Shown: piece by piece, positions 1 through 8,218 of the stretch
How positions within the stretch are numbered: position 1 is the first letter of the stretch
How the letters are laid out: the number at the start of each line of letters is the position of its first letter
Assembly: GCF_014268655.2 (NCBI RefSeq)
Contig: NZ_JABWQX020000001.1
Coordinates: 2,448,001 to 2,512,000 of the forward strand
DNA from: Pseudomonas marvdashtae
Lineage (GTDB): Bacteria > Pseudomonadota > Gammaproteobacteria > Pseudomonadales > Pseudomonadaceae
Length of the DNA stretch: 64,000 nt
Direction of reading: 5' to 3'
Notes under the pieces: generated by a model
Told to the model about the DNA's origin: nothing
Database searches by the model: none
Seen by the model: only the letters and a program-made list of their open reading frames with translations
Program-made: the position numbers and the translations under genes

Positions 1-2592
1 GATCCGCTGTTCACTCCAGTGCCGGGCTTCCCATTGAGCGAAATCGAGGTATTGCCCCGGCAGCCCGGCGCCCACCGTAGCGGCCAGCTCCGCCAGCAGC
101 ACTTGCGCCGAGCGTCCGTCGAAGGCGATGTGGTGCAGGGTCAGCAGCAGGTCATGTTGTTGGTCATTTCTGCTGAGCAACTGCGCGCGCAGCAGCGGGC
201 CGGCTTGCAGATCCACCGGAGTGGCGTGTTCATCGGCCAAACGCTGGCTCAGCGCCTGCTGTTGCTGGGTTTCGTTCCGGTCACGTAAGTCATGCTGGAC
301 CAGCGCTACAGGCGTGGCTTGCAGCACCTGTTGTTGCGGGCCATCGACGCCGTCGCGGTACACCGTGCGCAACACGCCGTGACGCTCGACCAGCGTGTTC
401 AGGCGCAGGGAGAGCGTCTCGATGTCCAGTGGACCTTGCAAGCGCAAGTGCAGTACGAGGTTGTGGCGCGTGTCGTCCGGGTTCAGTTGGCGCAGGAACC
501 ACAGGCGACGCTGGGCGAACGATTGATGCGCCTGGCTGAGGCGGGCCTGCACGGACGCAACCTCGGCTGTTGGCGCCGGTTGATTCAGGAAGCCTTGCAG
601 GGCGAGCGCCCATTGTCCGAGGGTGGTTTCCCCAAACAACTCATGGGTATCGAGGCTCCAGCCCAGGTCCCGGTGCAGGCGCGCGGCGAAGTCGGCGACG
701 CCGATGGAATCCAGGCCCTGGCCGATCAGGCTGCGGTCGAAGTCGGCCGAAAAATACGGGTTGACCGCGTGAAGCGTCTGTTCCAACCATTGACGGCAGG
801 CGATTTGGGCCTGTTGCGGTGTTTCAGTGGCCAGGCGCTTGAGCTGGGCAAGGTCAAGGGCTTCGTCATTCGAGGCCAGGGTCCCACCGCTCTGGGCGAT
901 GATGCTCAACGTGCCCGCAGCGAGTTGTTTACGCGCGCCTTGACGGGCGATCTTGCCGCTGGTGGTCATCGGGATGGTGCCGGCTTGCACCAGCACGATC
1001 TGGTCGATGCCACAGTCGGCGGCTTCGCGCACGGCGTTTTGCATCGACGCGAACAGCGCCGGGTGATGGGCCGGGTCAACGAATTTGCGCTGCGGCTCGG
1101 CGACGATCACCAGCTTCTCGCGGCCCAGTGCCGGGTCCATTTCCGAGAAAGCGGCGATGCGTCCGGTGCGGATGCCCGGCTCGGCGTCGGTAATGGCGAA
1201 TTCGATGTCGTGGGGATAGAGGTTGCGCCCGTTGAGAATCAACAGGTCCTTGAGCCGCCCGCAGATCACGACCTGGCCTTCGTGCATGAAACCCAGGTCG
1301 CCGGAGCGCAGGTAATGCTCCGATGAGCCGGCGATCCGCGCCTCAAAGGCTTCGCGAGTGGCCTCGGGATTCTTCCAATAGGATTCGGCGTTGCTCGGGC
1401 CCTTGAGCCAGACTTCGCCGATGCGGTCAGGGGCGCAGCGCTCATAGGTCTGCGGGTCGACGATGGCGATGCTGTGCAAGGCTTGCGGGTAGCCGCAGGC
1501 GACGAACTCCACGGCGGCAGCACCGGCCGCCGCCAGCGCCACACGGCCGGTCTCCAGCACGGACTTGTCCAGGCGCAGCACCACCGGCAGCGCGTCGGCC
1601 GGGGTGGCGCTGACGCACAGGGTCGCTTCGGCCTGGCCATAACCGGGGCTGATGGCCAACGGGTTGAGGCCACAGGCGGAAAAACGCTGGACGAACGCTT
1701 CCAGGGTGCCGGGATGGATCGGTTCGGCGCCGTTGATCGCGTGTTTCCAGGCGCTCAGGTCAAGCTGCGCGATCAGGTTGTCGCTGACCACCCGGTTGCA
1801 CAGGGCGTAGGCGAAGTTAGGAGCGAAACTGGCGGTGGCACGGTAGCGACTCAACGCCTGCAACCAGGCCGATGGCGCATTGACGAAGGTCTGGGAAGCC
1901 ATCAGATAACAAGGCATGCCGCTGTAGAGCGGCGCCAGCATGCCGCCGATCAGGCCCATGTCGTGGTACAGCGGCAGCCAGTTGACCATGGCGCCTTGTG
2001 CATCGAAACCATAGGCCTGGCGCATCAGTTCGACGTTGGCGATCAGGTTGCGTTGACGCACCTCGACACCCTTTGGCGAACCGGTGGAGCCGGAGGTGTA
2101 TTGCAGGAAGGCCACGGTCGAACCGTCGATGGCCGGGCGTAGCCACTGGCTGGCCGGTGGCGTGCCAAGAGCCTGGACGGTCAGCACATCGACGCGACCC
2201 TCCGCCAGTTCCAACAAGCCTTCGCAATACTCCGCCGGGGCGAGAATCAGCGCCGGCTCGGCATCCACCACTACATTGCGGACGCGGTCGAGGTGACGCG
2301 GTTTGCGCGACGGCGGCGGGAACAACGGCACCGCGATCAGGCCGGCATACAGGCAGGCGCAGAAGGCGCGGGCGTAGTCGAGGCTGCTGGGCAGCATCAA
2401 CAGCACGCGGTCGCCCGGTGCATAGCGCGCTTGCAGCGCGGCCGCCAGGGATTGGGACTGCTCGTGCAATTGGAAGAAGGTCAGGGATTCGCCGATCTCG
2501 ACGCCGTCTGGCAAAAAGTGCAGTGCGGCGTGCTGAGGAAAAAGCTGGGCGTTGGCTTCCAGCACGTCGATCCAGTGTTCGAAGGAAAACAT
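1..2592 (-). CDS. NRPS loading module: fatty acyl-AMP ligase, carrier protein, condensation domain (3' end beyond window)
   Basis: The reading frame opens at the ATG at 2592 and runs off the left edge (864 codons seen). Residues about 1-580 form an adenylate-forming domain with the AMP-binding motif YTSGSTGSPKG near residue 165 and the later SGDLGFMHEG and GRLKDLLILNG motifs. The type is a fatty acyl-AMP ligase. A carrier domain follows, with LIGQGLDSIG and its phosphopantetheine serine near residue 628. A condensation domain starts near residue 665 and shows LHHIAFDG (HHxxxDG) near residue 819. Such modules activate a fatty acid and pass it to the first amino acid of a lipopeptide. The gene starts 7 bp after the hydroxylase stop, so the two are probably co-transcribed. 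The amino acids used are encoded outside the window. Confidence 0.9.
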   Translation of the reverse strand, partial: MFSFEHWIDVLEANAQLFPQHAALHFLPDGVEIGESLTFFQLHEQSQSLAAALQARYAPGDRVLLMLPSSLDYARAFCACLYAGLIAVPLFPPPSRKPRHLDRVRNVVVDAEPALILAPAEYCEGLLELAEGRVDVLTVQALGTPPASQWLRPAIDGSTVAFLQYTSGSTGSPKGVEVRQRNLIANVELMRQAYGFDAQGAMVNWLPLYHDMGLIGGMLAPLYSGMPCYLMASQTFVNAPSAWLQALSRYRATASFAPNFAYALCNRVVSDNLIAQLDLSAWKHAINGAEPIHPGTLEAFVQRFSACGLNPLAISPGYGQAEATLCVSATPADALPVVLRLDKSVLETGRVALAAAGAAAVEFVACGYPQALHSIAIVDPQTYERCAPDRIGEVWLKGPSNAESYWKNPEATREAFEARIAGSSEHYLRSGDLGFMHEGQVVICGRLKDLLILNGRNLYPHDIEFAITDAEPGIRTGRIAAFSEMDPALGREKLVIVAEPQRKFVDPAHHPALFASMQNAVREAADCGIDQIVLVQAGTIPMTTSGKIARQGARKQLAAGTLSIIAQSGGTLASNDEALDLAQLKRLATETPQQAQIACRQWLEQTLHAVNPYFSADFDRSLIGQGLDSIGVADFAARLHRDLGWSLDTHELFGETTLGQWALALQGFLNQPAPTAEVASVQARLSQAHQSFAQRRLWFLRQLNPDDTRHNLVLHLRLQGPLDIETLSLRLNTLVERHGVLRTVYRDGVDGPQQQVLQATPVALVQHDLRDRNETQQQQALSQRLADEHATPVDLQAGPLLRAQLLSRNDQQHDLLLTLHHIAFDGRSAQVLLAELAATVGAGLPGQYLDFAQWEARHWSEQRI

Positions 2593-2599
2593 GTTCAAT

Positions 2600-3577
2600 T
2601 CACGCCATGGCCACGATGACTTTACGGTCACCGGTAAAAGGATTGCGACCGTGTGCCACCAGTCGGTTGTCGAGCATCAGGATGTCGCCGGGCTGCCAGG
2701 GGAAGCTGACGGCAGTCTGGCGATAGACTTCGCGCACGGTATCGAGCATGTCGTCGGCAATGGCCGAGCCGTCGCCGAAATAGACATGGCGCGGCAGGTT
2801 CTCCTCACCCACTGCCGCCAGCAGACTGGCGCGTACGCTGGGTTCGATGGCCGAGACATGGAACAGGTGCGCCTGGTTGAACCAGACCCATTCGCCGGTC
2901 TCGGGATGCTGCTGCACCGCGGCGCAACGCTGGCGGGTGCGCAGGTCACCATCGGCTTTCCATTCCCACTCGATGTCGTTGTCCTGGCAGTAGCGTTCGA
3001 CCTGGGCGCGGTCCAGGGTGTTGAAGACTTTTTCCCAGGGAAGGTCCAGGGCGCCACTGTAGTTGCGTACATAAAGCAGCTCGCGGCTGGCGAACAGCTC
3101 GCGGATCTCGTCCGGTATGCGCTGGTAGATCAGGCGGCTGTCGGCAATCGGCGTCTCGCCCCCGGTTTCACTGGCCTTGATGCAGTGGAACCAGATGCGC
3201 GAAGGCCAGGGCCGGGTGTACGCCTGTTCGTTGTGAAGAGGGATGAATTGATGGGCCGGGTATTCAGTGGAGCTATAGACCCCTGCGAAGACTTTGCTAC
3301 GCGGCGTGGAACCGAATTCGTAACTGGCCAGTGGTGCACCGAAGCTGGCGGCGAAGCGCTTGAAATCGATGGGCGTGGCAACGGCAAAACCGCGGAACAA
3401 AACCCCGCCAACCGTAGCCAGGAGGTGGGGCAGGCTGTCGCGAGTCGAGGCGTCCAGATCGTGAATCGACTGACCTGGCGCCGCCTGTACCAAGACGGGC
3501 AACGATGGTGCGCCTTCATCCATGGAAGCCACTGAAATAGGCGCAGGACGCCCGTCCAAGTGTTCGATTGAGGTCAT
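2600..3577 (-). CDS. SyrP-like TauD/TfdA-family amino-acid beta-hydroxylase
   Basis: This 325-aa protein has the fold signature of Fe(II)/2-oxoglutarate dioxygenases of the TauD family. The first iron ligands appear as PLHNEQAY (His plus Glu, as in SyrP-type enzymes) and the distal His lies in LDNRLVAHGRNPF near the C-terminus, followed by the Arg that binds 2-oxoglutarate. SyrP relatives hydroxylate the beta carbon of Asp or similar residues held on NRPS carrier domains. The gene lies directly upstream of the acyl-ligase NRPS and diverges from a TonB receptor, which fits the making of beta-hydroxy-Asp or beta-hydroxy-His as Fe(III) ligands. The substrate is inferred, not seen. Confidence 0.85.
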   Translation of the reverse strand: MTSIEHLDGRPAPISVASMDEGAPSLPVLVQAAPGQSIHDLDASTRDSLPHLLATVGGVLFRGFAVATPIDFKRFAASFGAPLASYEFGSTPRSKVFAGVYSSTEYPAHQFIPLHNEQAYTRPWPSRIWFHCIKASETGGETPIADSRLIYQRIPDEIRELFASRELLYVRNYSGALDLPWEKVFNTLDRAQVERYCQDNDIEWEWKADGDLRTRQRCAAVQQHPETGEWVWFNQAHLFHVSAIEPSVRASLLAAVGEENLPRHVYFGDGSAIADDMLDTVREVYRQTAVSFPWQPGDILMLDNRLVAHGRNPFTGDRKVIVAMA

Positions 3578-3697
3578 CCTTGTGCATCCTCTTTTATCTT
3601 CTTCGACCAGTCACAAGACCTTGAAAGCAGCGCAGCGGTCGGGTGTGTAGGACTCGTCTGTAATGTATCTGGATAAATACAAGACGGCATATTAGGT

Positions 3698-3716
3698 ACA
3701 AATGAGAGAGATTATC
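3698..3716. promoter_or_regulatory. Fur-box-like operator in divergent siderophore promoter
   Basis: The 16 bases 3701-3716 (AATGAGAGAGATTATC) match 12 of 16 positions of the core of the Fur consensus GATAATGATAATCATTATC. The site lies between the divergent hydroxylase/NRPS and TonB-receptor genes, in an AT-rich stretch, where iron-dependent repression would be expected. It is a weak match judged by eye. Confidence 0.45.
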
Positions 3717-3825
3717 AATACTGTTTATTTATATTTTTTTTTGGATTAGACTCCGCTCCGCTGGTACCAACAGGCGGTCAGGCCGGCTAAAAAAACCAAA
3801 AATATCTGTCGCAGGGGAGCGGGGC

Positions 3826-5883
3826 GTGAATTTCAAAAAGAATACAATTGCGTTGGCTGTAGGGTCTGCGGTAGGCCTGGCCAACTGTGCTTGGGCAGCT
3901 GAAGAGTCCAACGCGATGGAGCTCGCTCCGATCACCGTTTCGGGTGAGAAAATCGACCGCACCCTCGAGAAGACCCAGTCCAGCGTGGTGGTCGTCACGG
4001 ACAAGAATCTGCGCGAGCACGGCGACAAGGACTTGGTGGATGTGTTTGCCCGCACGCCCGGTGTCTATAGCCAGGCCGGCAACGAGAACTGGGGCATTCG
4101 TGGCGTGCCGGTGTCCGGTTTTGACGATCAGGGCCCAGCGACGCTCAATGGTGCTGTGTCGGTGTATGTCGACGGTGCCGTGCAACCGAACCGCGCGCTG
4201 ACCCTCAGCCCGGTCCCGCTCTGGGATGCGGAGCAGGTCGAGGTGTTCCTTGGCCCGCAATCCACCACCCAGGGGCGTAACTCCCTTGCTGGCGCGGTCG
4301 TTATCCGGACCAAGAACCCCACCTTCGAACCGAGCTTCTCGGCGCAGACCAACGTGGGCAACGACGGCGAGCGCGGTGCGGCCGTGGCCGGAGGCGGGGC
4401 CATCGTCGATGACAAGATCGCCGGGCGTATCGCGGTGGACTATGGCGAAGGTGACGGTTACATCCGCAACACTGCGCTCAATGATGACGCCAACCCGCGT
4501 CGCACCAGCAACACACGCGGCAAATTGCTGATCCTGCCCAATGATGACACCGACGTCCTGCTGACCTACGCCCACAGCGAGCACCGTCAGGGCGACCGTT
4601 CGACCATGCGCGTCAACGGCAAGCCGAGCTATTACGACATCTCGTCCAACACCAAGGCCTTCGACAACCTCAAGCAGGATACGCTGAGCGCCAAGATTGA
4701 CTACCGGCTGAACGATGCTTGGACGTTGACGAGCATGACCGCCAATACCCGTTCGGACTATAGCGCTCGACTGGATTTTGACCAGAGCGCTCTAGCCAAC
4801 GATGTCATTCTTCGCAAACAGGACGGCGACCTGTTTAGCCAGGAGTTGCGCCTGAATTACGCCTCGGACACGGTGAAAAGCTTCGTTGGTGCGTACTACG
4901 GTCGTAGCACTAATAACTTCCATGACCGCTTGTTGTCCGGCGCTGATCTATTTACGGTCAAGGGTGATACCAAGATTGAAAACAAGGCTGTATTCGGCGA
5001 AATCAACTGGACGTTTGCTCCGCGCTGGACATTGATCACCGGCCTTCGTTATGACCATGAGACCAACGACACTGACATCGAAGAGGACGCTTTTTCCAGT
5101 TCGGGAAAAGTCAGCAAGTCGTTTGACGCGGTACTGCCGAAGCTCGGTGTCGATTACGAGTTGGCCACCGATCAATACCTCGGTTTCATGGTGCAGAAAG
5201 GCTATCGTGGCGGTGGCGTCAACGTGCGAGCCGGTGGCGGTCATGAAGCTTACGATCCGGAATACACTACTAACTACGAACTTTCCTACCGTGGCTCGTT
5301 CTTCGACAAGACGCTGCGTACCCGTGCCAACCTGTATTACACCGACTGGAAAGATCAGCAAGTCAGTGTTCTGGAAAGGGGCGCTAGCTTCGCACGCATC
5401 TACAATGCGGGCCGCAGCGATATCAAGGGTCTGGAAGTCTTCGTCGAAAAAGACCTTACCGAACAGCTGACCCTGAACGTCGGTGGTGCCTACACCGATG
5501 GCAAATACAAGGATTTCGTCACCGGCGAAGGTCAGGACATGAGCGGCGAATCGTTCCTTTATTCGCCCAAGTACAAGATGTCGGTGGGTGGTGTCTATCG
5601 CTTCGACGACCGTCTGATATTCGGCACGGACGTTGTCTACCAGAGCGCCGCGCCTTCGGAGTACGAGTTCGATGCCAGCGGCAACGTCACCGGTGAGCGC
5701 CGCAGCGACAACTACGTGCTGGTGAACTTCAATACCGAGTACAAAGTCACCAAGAACGTCGCGGTGTCCGCCTACGTGAAGAACGCGTTCGACAAGGAAT
5801 ACGTCACCAACAACCGCAACGACACCATCATCGACGTCGGCGCACCGCGCACGGTGGGGATGATCCTTCGCTACGACATGTAA
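3826..5883 (+). CDS. TonB-dependent siderophore receptor
   Basis: This 685-aa outer-membrane receptor probably starts at the GTG at 3826, behind a purine-rich GGGAGCGGGGC. A signal peptide covers about residues 1-25 (basic start, hydrophobic core, AWA cleavage site). A plug domain follows (QSSVVVVTDKNL, then GVYSQAGNENWGIRGV and TLNGAVSVYVDG), then a 22-strand-type barrel with the usual NYELSYRGSF and late strands of the VAVSAYVKNAFDKEY type. It would import the ferric siderophore made by the neighbouring NRPS genes. No extended N-terminal signalling domain is visible, so sigma/anti-sigma surface signalling is unlikely. The last 14 bp are duplicated in tandem just past the stop. Confidence 0.92.
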   Translation: MNFKKNTIALAVGSAVGLANCAWAAEESNAMELAPITVSGEKIDRTLEKTQSSVVVVTDKNLREHGDKDLVDVFARTPGVYSQAGNENWGIRGVPVSGFDDQGPATLNGAVSVYVDGAVQPNRALTLSPVPLWDAEQVEVFLGPQSTTQGRNSLAGAVVIRTKNPTFEPSFSAQTNVGNDGERGAAVAGGGAIVDDKIAGRIAVDYGEGDGYIRNTALNDDANPRRTSNTRGKLLILPNDDTDVLLTYAHSEHRQGDRSTMRVNGKPSYYDISSNTKAFDNLKQDTLSAKIDYRLNDAWTLTSMTANTRSDYSARLDFDQSALANDVILRKQDGDLFSQELRLNYASDTVKSFVGAYYGRSTNNFHDRLLSGADLFTVKGDTKIENKAVFGEINWTFAPRWTLITGLRYDHETNDTDIEEDAFSSSGKVSKSFDAVLPKLGVDYELATDQYLGFMVQKGYRGGGVNVRAGGGHEAYDPEYTTNYELSYRGSFFDKTLRTRANLYYTDWKDQQVSVLERGASFARIYNAGRSDIKGLEVFVEKDLTEQLTLNVGGAYTDGKYKDFVTGEGQDMSGESFLYSPKYKMSVGGVYRFDDRLIFGTDVVYQSAAPSEYEFDASGNVTGERRSDNYVLVNFNTEYKVTKNVAVSAYVKNAFDKEYVTNNRNDTIIDVGAPRTVGMILRYDM

Positions 5884-5897
5884 GCTACGACATGTAA
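5870..5897. repeat. 14-bp tandem duplication across the receptor stop codon
   Basis: The sequence GCTACGACATGTAA occurs at 5870-5883 and again, exactly, at 5884-5897. The first copy encodes the last residues and stop of the TonB receptor; the second is not translated. Confidence 0.95.
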
Positions 5898-5902
5898 ACC
5901 CG

Positions 5903-5933
5903 CGGGCGCGGGAAGGCAATCTTCCCGCGCCCG
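5903..5933 (+). terminator. GC-rich stem-loop after the TonB receptor
   Basis: A 12-bp perfect stem (GGGCGCGGGAAG, loop GCAAT, CTTCCCGCGCCC), extended by one more pair, lies 20 bp after the receptor stop and before the aminotransferase. There is no clear T-run, so it may only attenuate read-through. Confidence 0.6.
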
Positions 5934-6002
5934 GCCTGTTGCTCCCGGATGTTTGTTCCAGGCTGTTTGTCCCTTCCAAACCCAGCCTCCATGGAGGAAA
6001 TC

Positions 6003-7409
6003 ATGAGTGCTTCTTCGAATGTCACAGCAGGTGGCGCGCAACAGCTACGCCTGTTGCATACCGGTCTGTCGAGCCCATACTGCCTCGATCCGACGCCGCT
6101 GCTGGAGCGTCAGCAACAGCAGGAGTCCAACGCCCGCAGTTACCCGCGGCGCATTCCCCTGGTGCTTGAAAGGGCCTATGGCATTTATGTGCAAGACAGC
6201 CGGGGGCAAGTATTCGTCGATTGCCTGGCCGGTGCCGGAACCCTGGCGCTGGGGCACAACCACCCGGTAATCATCGAAGCTATCACGCAGGTCATGGCTG
6301 CCGGTGTGCCGATGCACACACTGGACCTCATGACGCCGGTGAAGGACGCATTCGTCCAGGAAATTTTCGCCTGCCTGCCCAGCGAGTTCGCGCGTAACGC
6401 ACGCATCCAGTTCTGTGGCCCGAGTGGGGCCGATGCGGTCGAGGCCGCGCTCAAGCTGACCCGTACCGCCACGGGACGCCATTCGGTCTTGGCATTCGAG
6501 GGGGCTTATCACGGGATGACCCTCGGCACCTTGGCCATCAGCGGCAACCTGTCACCAAAGAATGCCCTAGGCGCCTTGATGCCGGGTGTGCAGCGCTTGC
6601 CATTCCCTCACGATTATCGCTGCCCATTTGGTGTAGCGGGCGATCAAGCCGTTACGCTGAATGTCCGTTACCTGGAGCACTTGCTCAACGATCCGGAAAG
6701 CGGCGTAACTGCTCCGGCGGCAATGATCCTGGAACCAATCCAAGGGGAGGGCGGGGTGATCGCCGCGCCGGACCGTTGGCTGCAGGAGCTGCGCCGGTTG
6801 ACCCAGGCTCATGGCATCCCGCTGATCGTCGACGAGATCCAGTGCGGCATCGCCCGTAGCGGCCGGATGTTCGGGTTCGAGCAATCGGGTATCACGCCCG
6901 ACGTCATCACCCTGTCCAAAGCCATCGGAGGCGGCTTGCCGCTTTCGGTCATGGTGTATAACGACTCACTTGACGTCTGGCAGCCGGGCGCTCACGCCGG
7001 CACGTTCCGCGGCAATCAGCTGGCGATGGCGGCGGGCACTGCGACCTTGCGCTTCATCCGCGATGAAGGCCTGGTCCAGCACGCCGAAACGGTGGGCGCC
7101 CACTTGCGCAACCAACTGCAGGCGCTGCAAAACGAGTTCGCCTGGATCGGCGATGTGCGTGGGCGCGGCCTGATGCTCGGGATGGAAATCGTCGACCCAC
7201 AAGGCGCCCCCGACGTGCAGGGCCATCCACCGGCGGACTCGATACGGGCCAAGGCCTTCCAGCAAGCCTGTCTTAAGCACGGCTTGATCGTTGAGCTTGG
7301 CGGGCGTCACGGCGCAACTGTGCGCTTCCTGCCGCCGCTGATCATTACCGAAGAGGAAATCGATTTCGTTGCGCAGATACTGTTTCAGGCAGCTCGCTCG
7401 ATCAGCTAG
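6003..7409 (+). CDS. Diaminobutyrate--2-oxoglutarate aminotransferase-type enzyme (class III)
   Basis: This is a 468-aa class III PLP aminotransferase. The ATG at 6003 is preferred to the ATG at 5949 because GGAGG precedes it. It shows GPSGADAVEAALKL, the EPIQGEGGV loop, the VDEIQCGIARSG aspartate and ITLSKAIGGGLP, whose Lys would hold PLP. The family makes L-2,4-diaminobutyrate from aspartate semialdehyde and Glu (PvdH and RhbA relatives). Diaminobutyrate is a building block of pyoverdines and of corrugatin-type lipopeptide siderophores. Its place right after the receptor argues for a supply role for the adjacent NRPS. Other omega-aminotransferase substrates cannot be excluded. Confidence 0.85.
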   Translation: MSASSNVTAGGAQQLRLLHTGLSSPYCLDPTPLLERQQQQESNARSYPRRIPLVLERAYGIYVQDSRGQVFVDCLAGAGTLALGHNHPVIIEAITQVMAAGVPMHTLDLMTPVKDAFVQEIFACLPSEFARNARIQFCGPSGADAVEAALKLTRTATGRHSVLAFEGAYHGMTLGTLAISGNLSPKNALGALMPGVQRLPFPHDYRCPFGVAGDQAVTLNVRYLEHLLNDPESGVTAPAAMILEPIQGEGGVIAAPDRWLQELRRLTQAHGIPLIVDEIQCGIARSGRMFGFEQSGITPDVITLSKAIGGGLPLSVMVYNDSLDVWQPGAHAGTFRGNQLAMAAGTATLRFIRDEGLVQHAETVGAHLRNQLQALQNEFAWIGDVRGRGLMLGMEIVDPQGAPDVQGHPPADSIRAKAFQQACLKHGLIVELGGRHGATVRFLPPLIITEEEIDFVAQILFQAARSIS

Positions 7410-7481
7410 TTTTTTTCGTTGATTTCCAGGCGGCCGACGTTGAGTCGGCAGTCCTGCCGAGCAAATTCTGCATCGCTGTTA

Positions 7482-7505
7482 GTGACGATATCTTGCATGG
7501 GTCAT
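7482..7505. promoter_or_regulatory. Putative operator upstream of the tetR gene
   Basis: GTGACGAT at 7482 and ATGGGTCAT ending at 7505 resemble, with one base offset in the right half, the two 24-bp dyads in the efflux promoter (9720-9743 and 9843-9866). It lies 39 bp before the TetR start. Autoregulation is inferred. Confidence 0.35.
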
Positions 7506-7543
7506 GAGTTGTCACCGACCTTGCGGATGCGTAAGCTGCCCCC

Positions 7544-8164
7544 ATGAACCAGCCATCAGTTATTTCCCCCGGCGCTCGCGGCCCAGTCGATCACGACATT
7601 CGAGATCAGATCGTCGCGGCAGCCAATGAACATTTCAGCCAGTATGGCTATGGCAAGACCACGGTTTCCGACCTGGCCAAGGCCATCGGCTTTTCCAAGG
7701 CGTACATCTACAAATTCTTCGATTCCAAGCAGGCGATCGGCGAAGCCATCTGTGCCAATTGCCTGTCGACTATCGTTGCGGCCGTCGAGAAGGCCATCAA
7801 CGAAGAGGGCCTGTCAGCAACGGAGCGTTTTCGTCGGCTGGTCAAGACCGTGGTGGCCACTGGGGTGGACCTGTTCTTCAACGACCGCAAACTTTATGAC
7901 ATCGCGGCGTTTTCGGCCTCGGAGCACTGGCCCAGTTCGCAGGTCTACAACGCGCAGATCAAAAGCTTCGTGCTGCAGATTGTCCGCGAAGGGCGTGAGC
8001 TCGGCGAGTTCGAGCGCAAGACACCGCTGGACGAAACCGTAGATGCCATTCACCTGGCCCTGCGGCCATTCGTCAATCCGCTGCTGCTGCAATACAACCT
8101 CGATTTCGTCGAGCAAGCCCCCACGCTCACCTCCAATCTCATCCTGCGCAGCCTGATGCCCTGA
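7544..8164 (+). CDS. TetR/AcrR-family transcriptional regulator
   Basis: This 206-aa regulator has an N-terminal helix-turn-helix (residues about 20-65; YGYGKTTVSDLAKAIGFSK, then YIYKFFDSKQAIGEA) and an all-helical ligand domain typical of AcrR-type repressors of drug pumps. It ends 55 bp from the 3' end of the outer-membrane factor gene, in convergent orientation. Similar dyads in its own promoter and in the divergent efflux promoter suggest that it controls the RND system. A role in the siderophore locus on its other side is possible but less supported. Confidence 0.85.
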   Translation: MNQPSVISPGARGPVDHDIRDQIVAAANEHFSQYGYGKTTVSDLAKAIGFSKAYIYKFFDSKQAIGEAICANCLSTIVAAVEKAINEEGLSATERFRRLVKTVVATGVDLFFNDRKLYDIAAFSASEHWPSSQVYNAQIKSFVLQIVREGRELGEFERKTPLDETVDAIHLALRPFVNPLLLQYNLDFVEQAPTLTSNLILRSLMP

Positions 8165-8218
8165 ACGTTGGCTGAAGGGCCGCTCACGTCGCGAAAAAGT
8201 GACTGTTCTGGAAATCAA

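Noticed and set aside
292..1326. 344-aa plus-strand frame opposite the NRPS
   Set aside because: The minus strand encodes acyl-ligase, carrier and condensation motifs in one frame.
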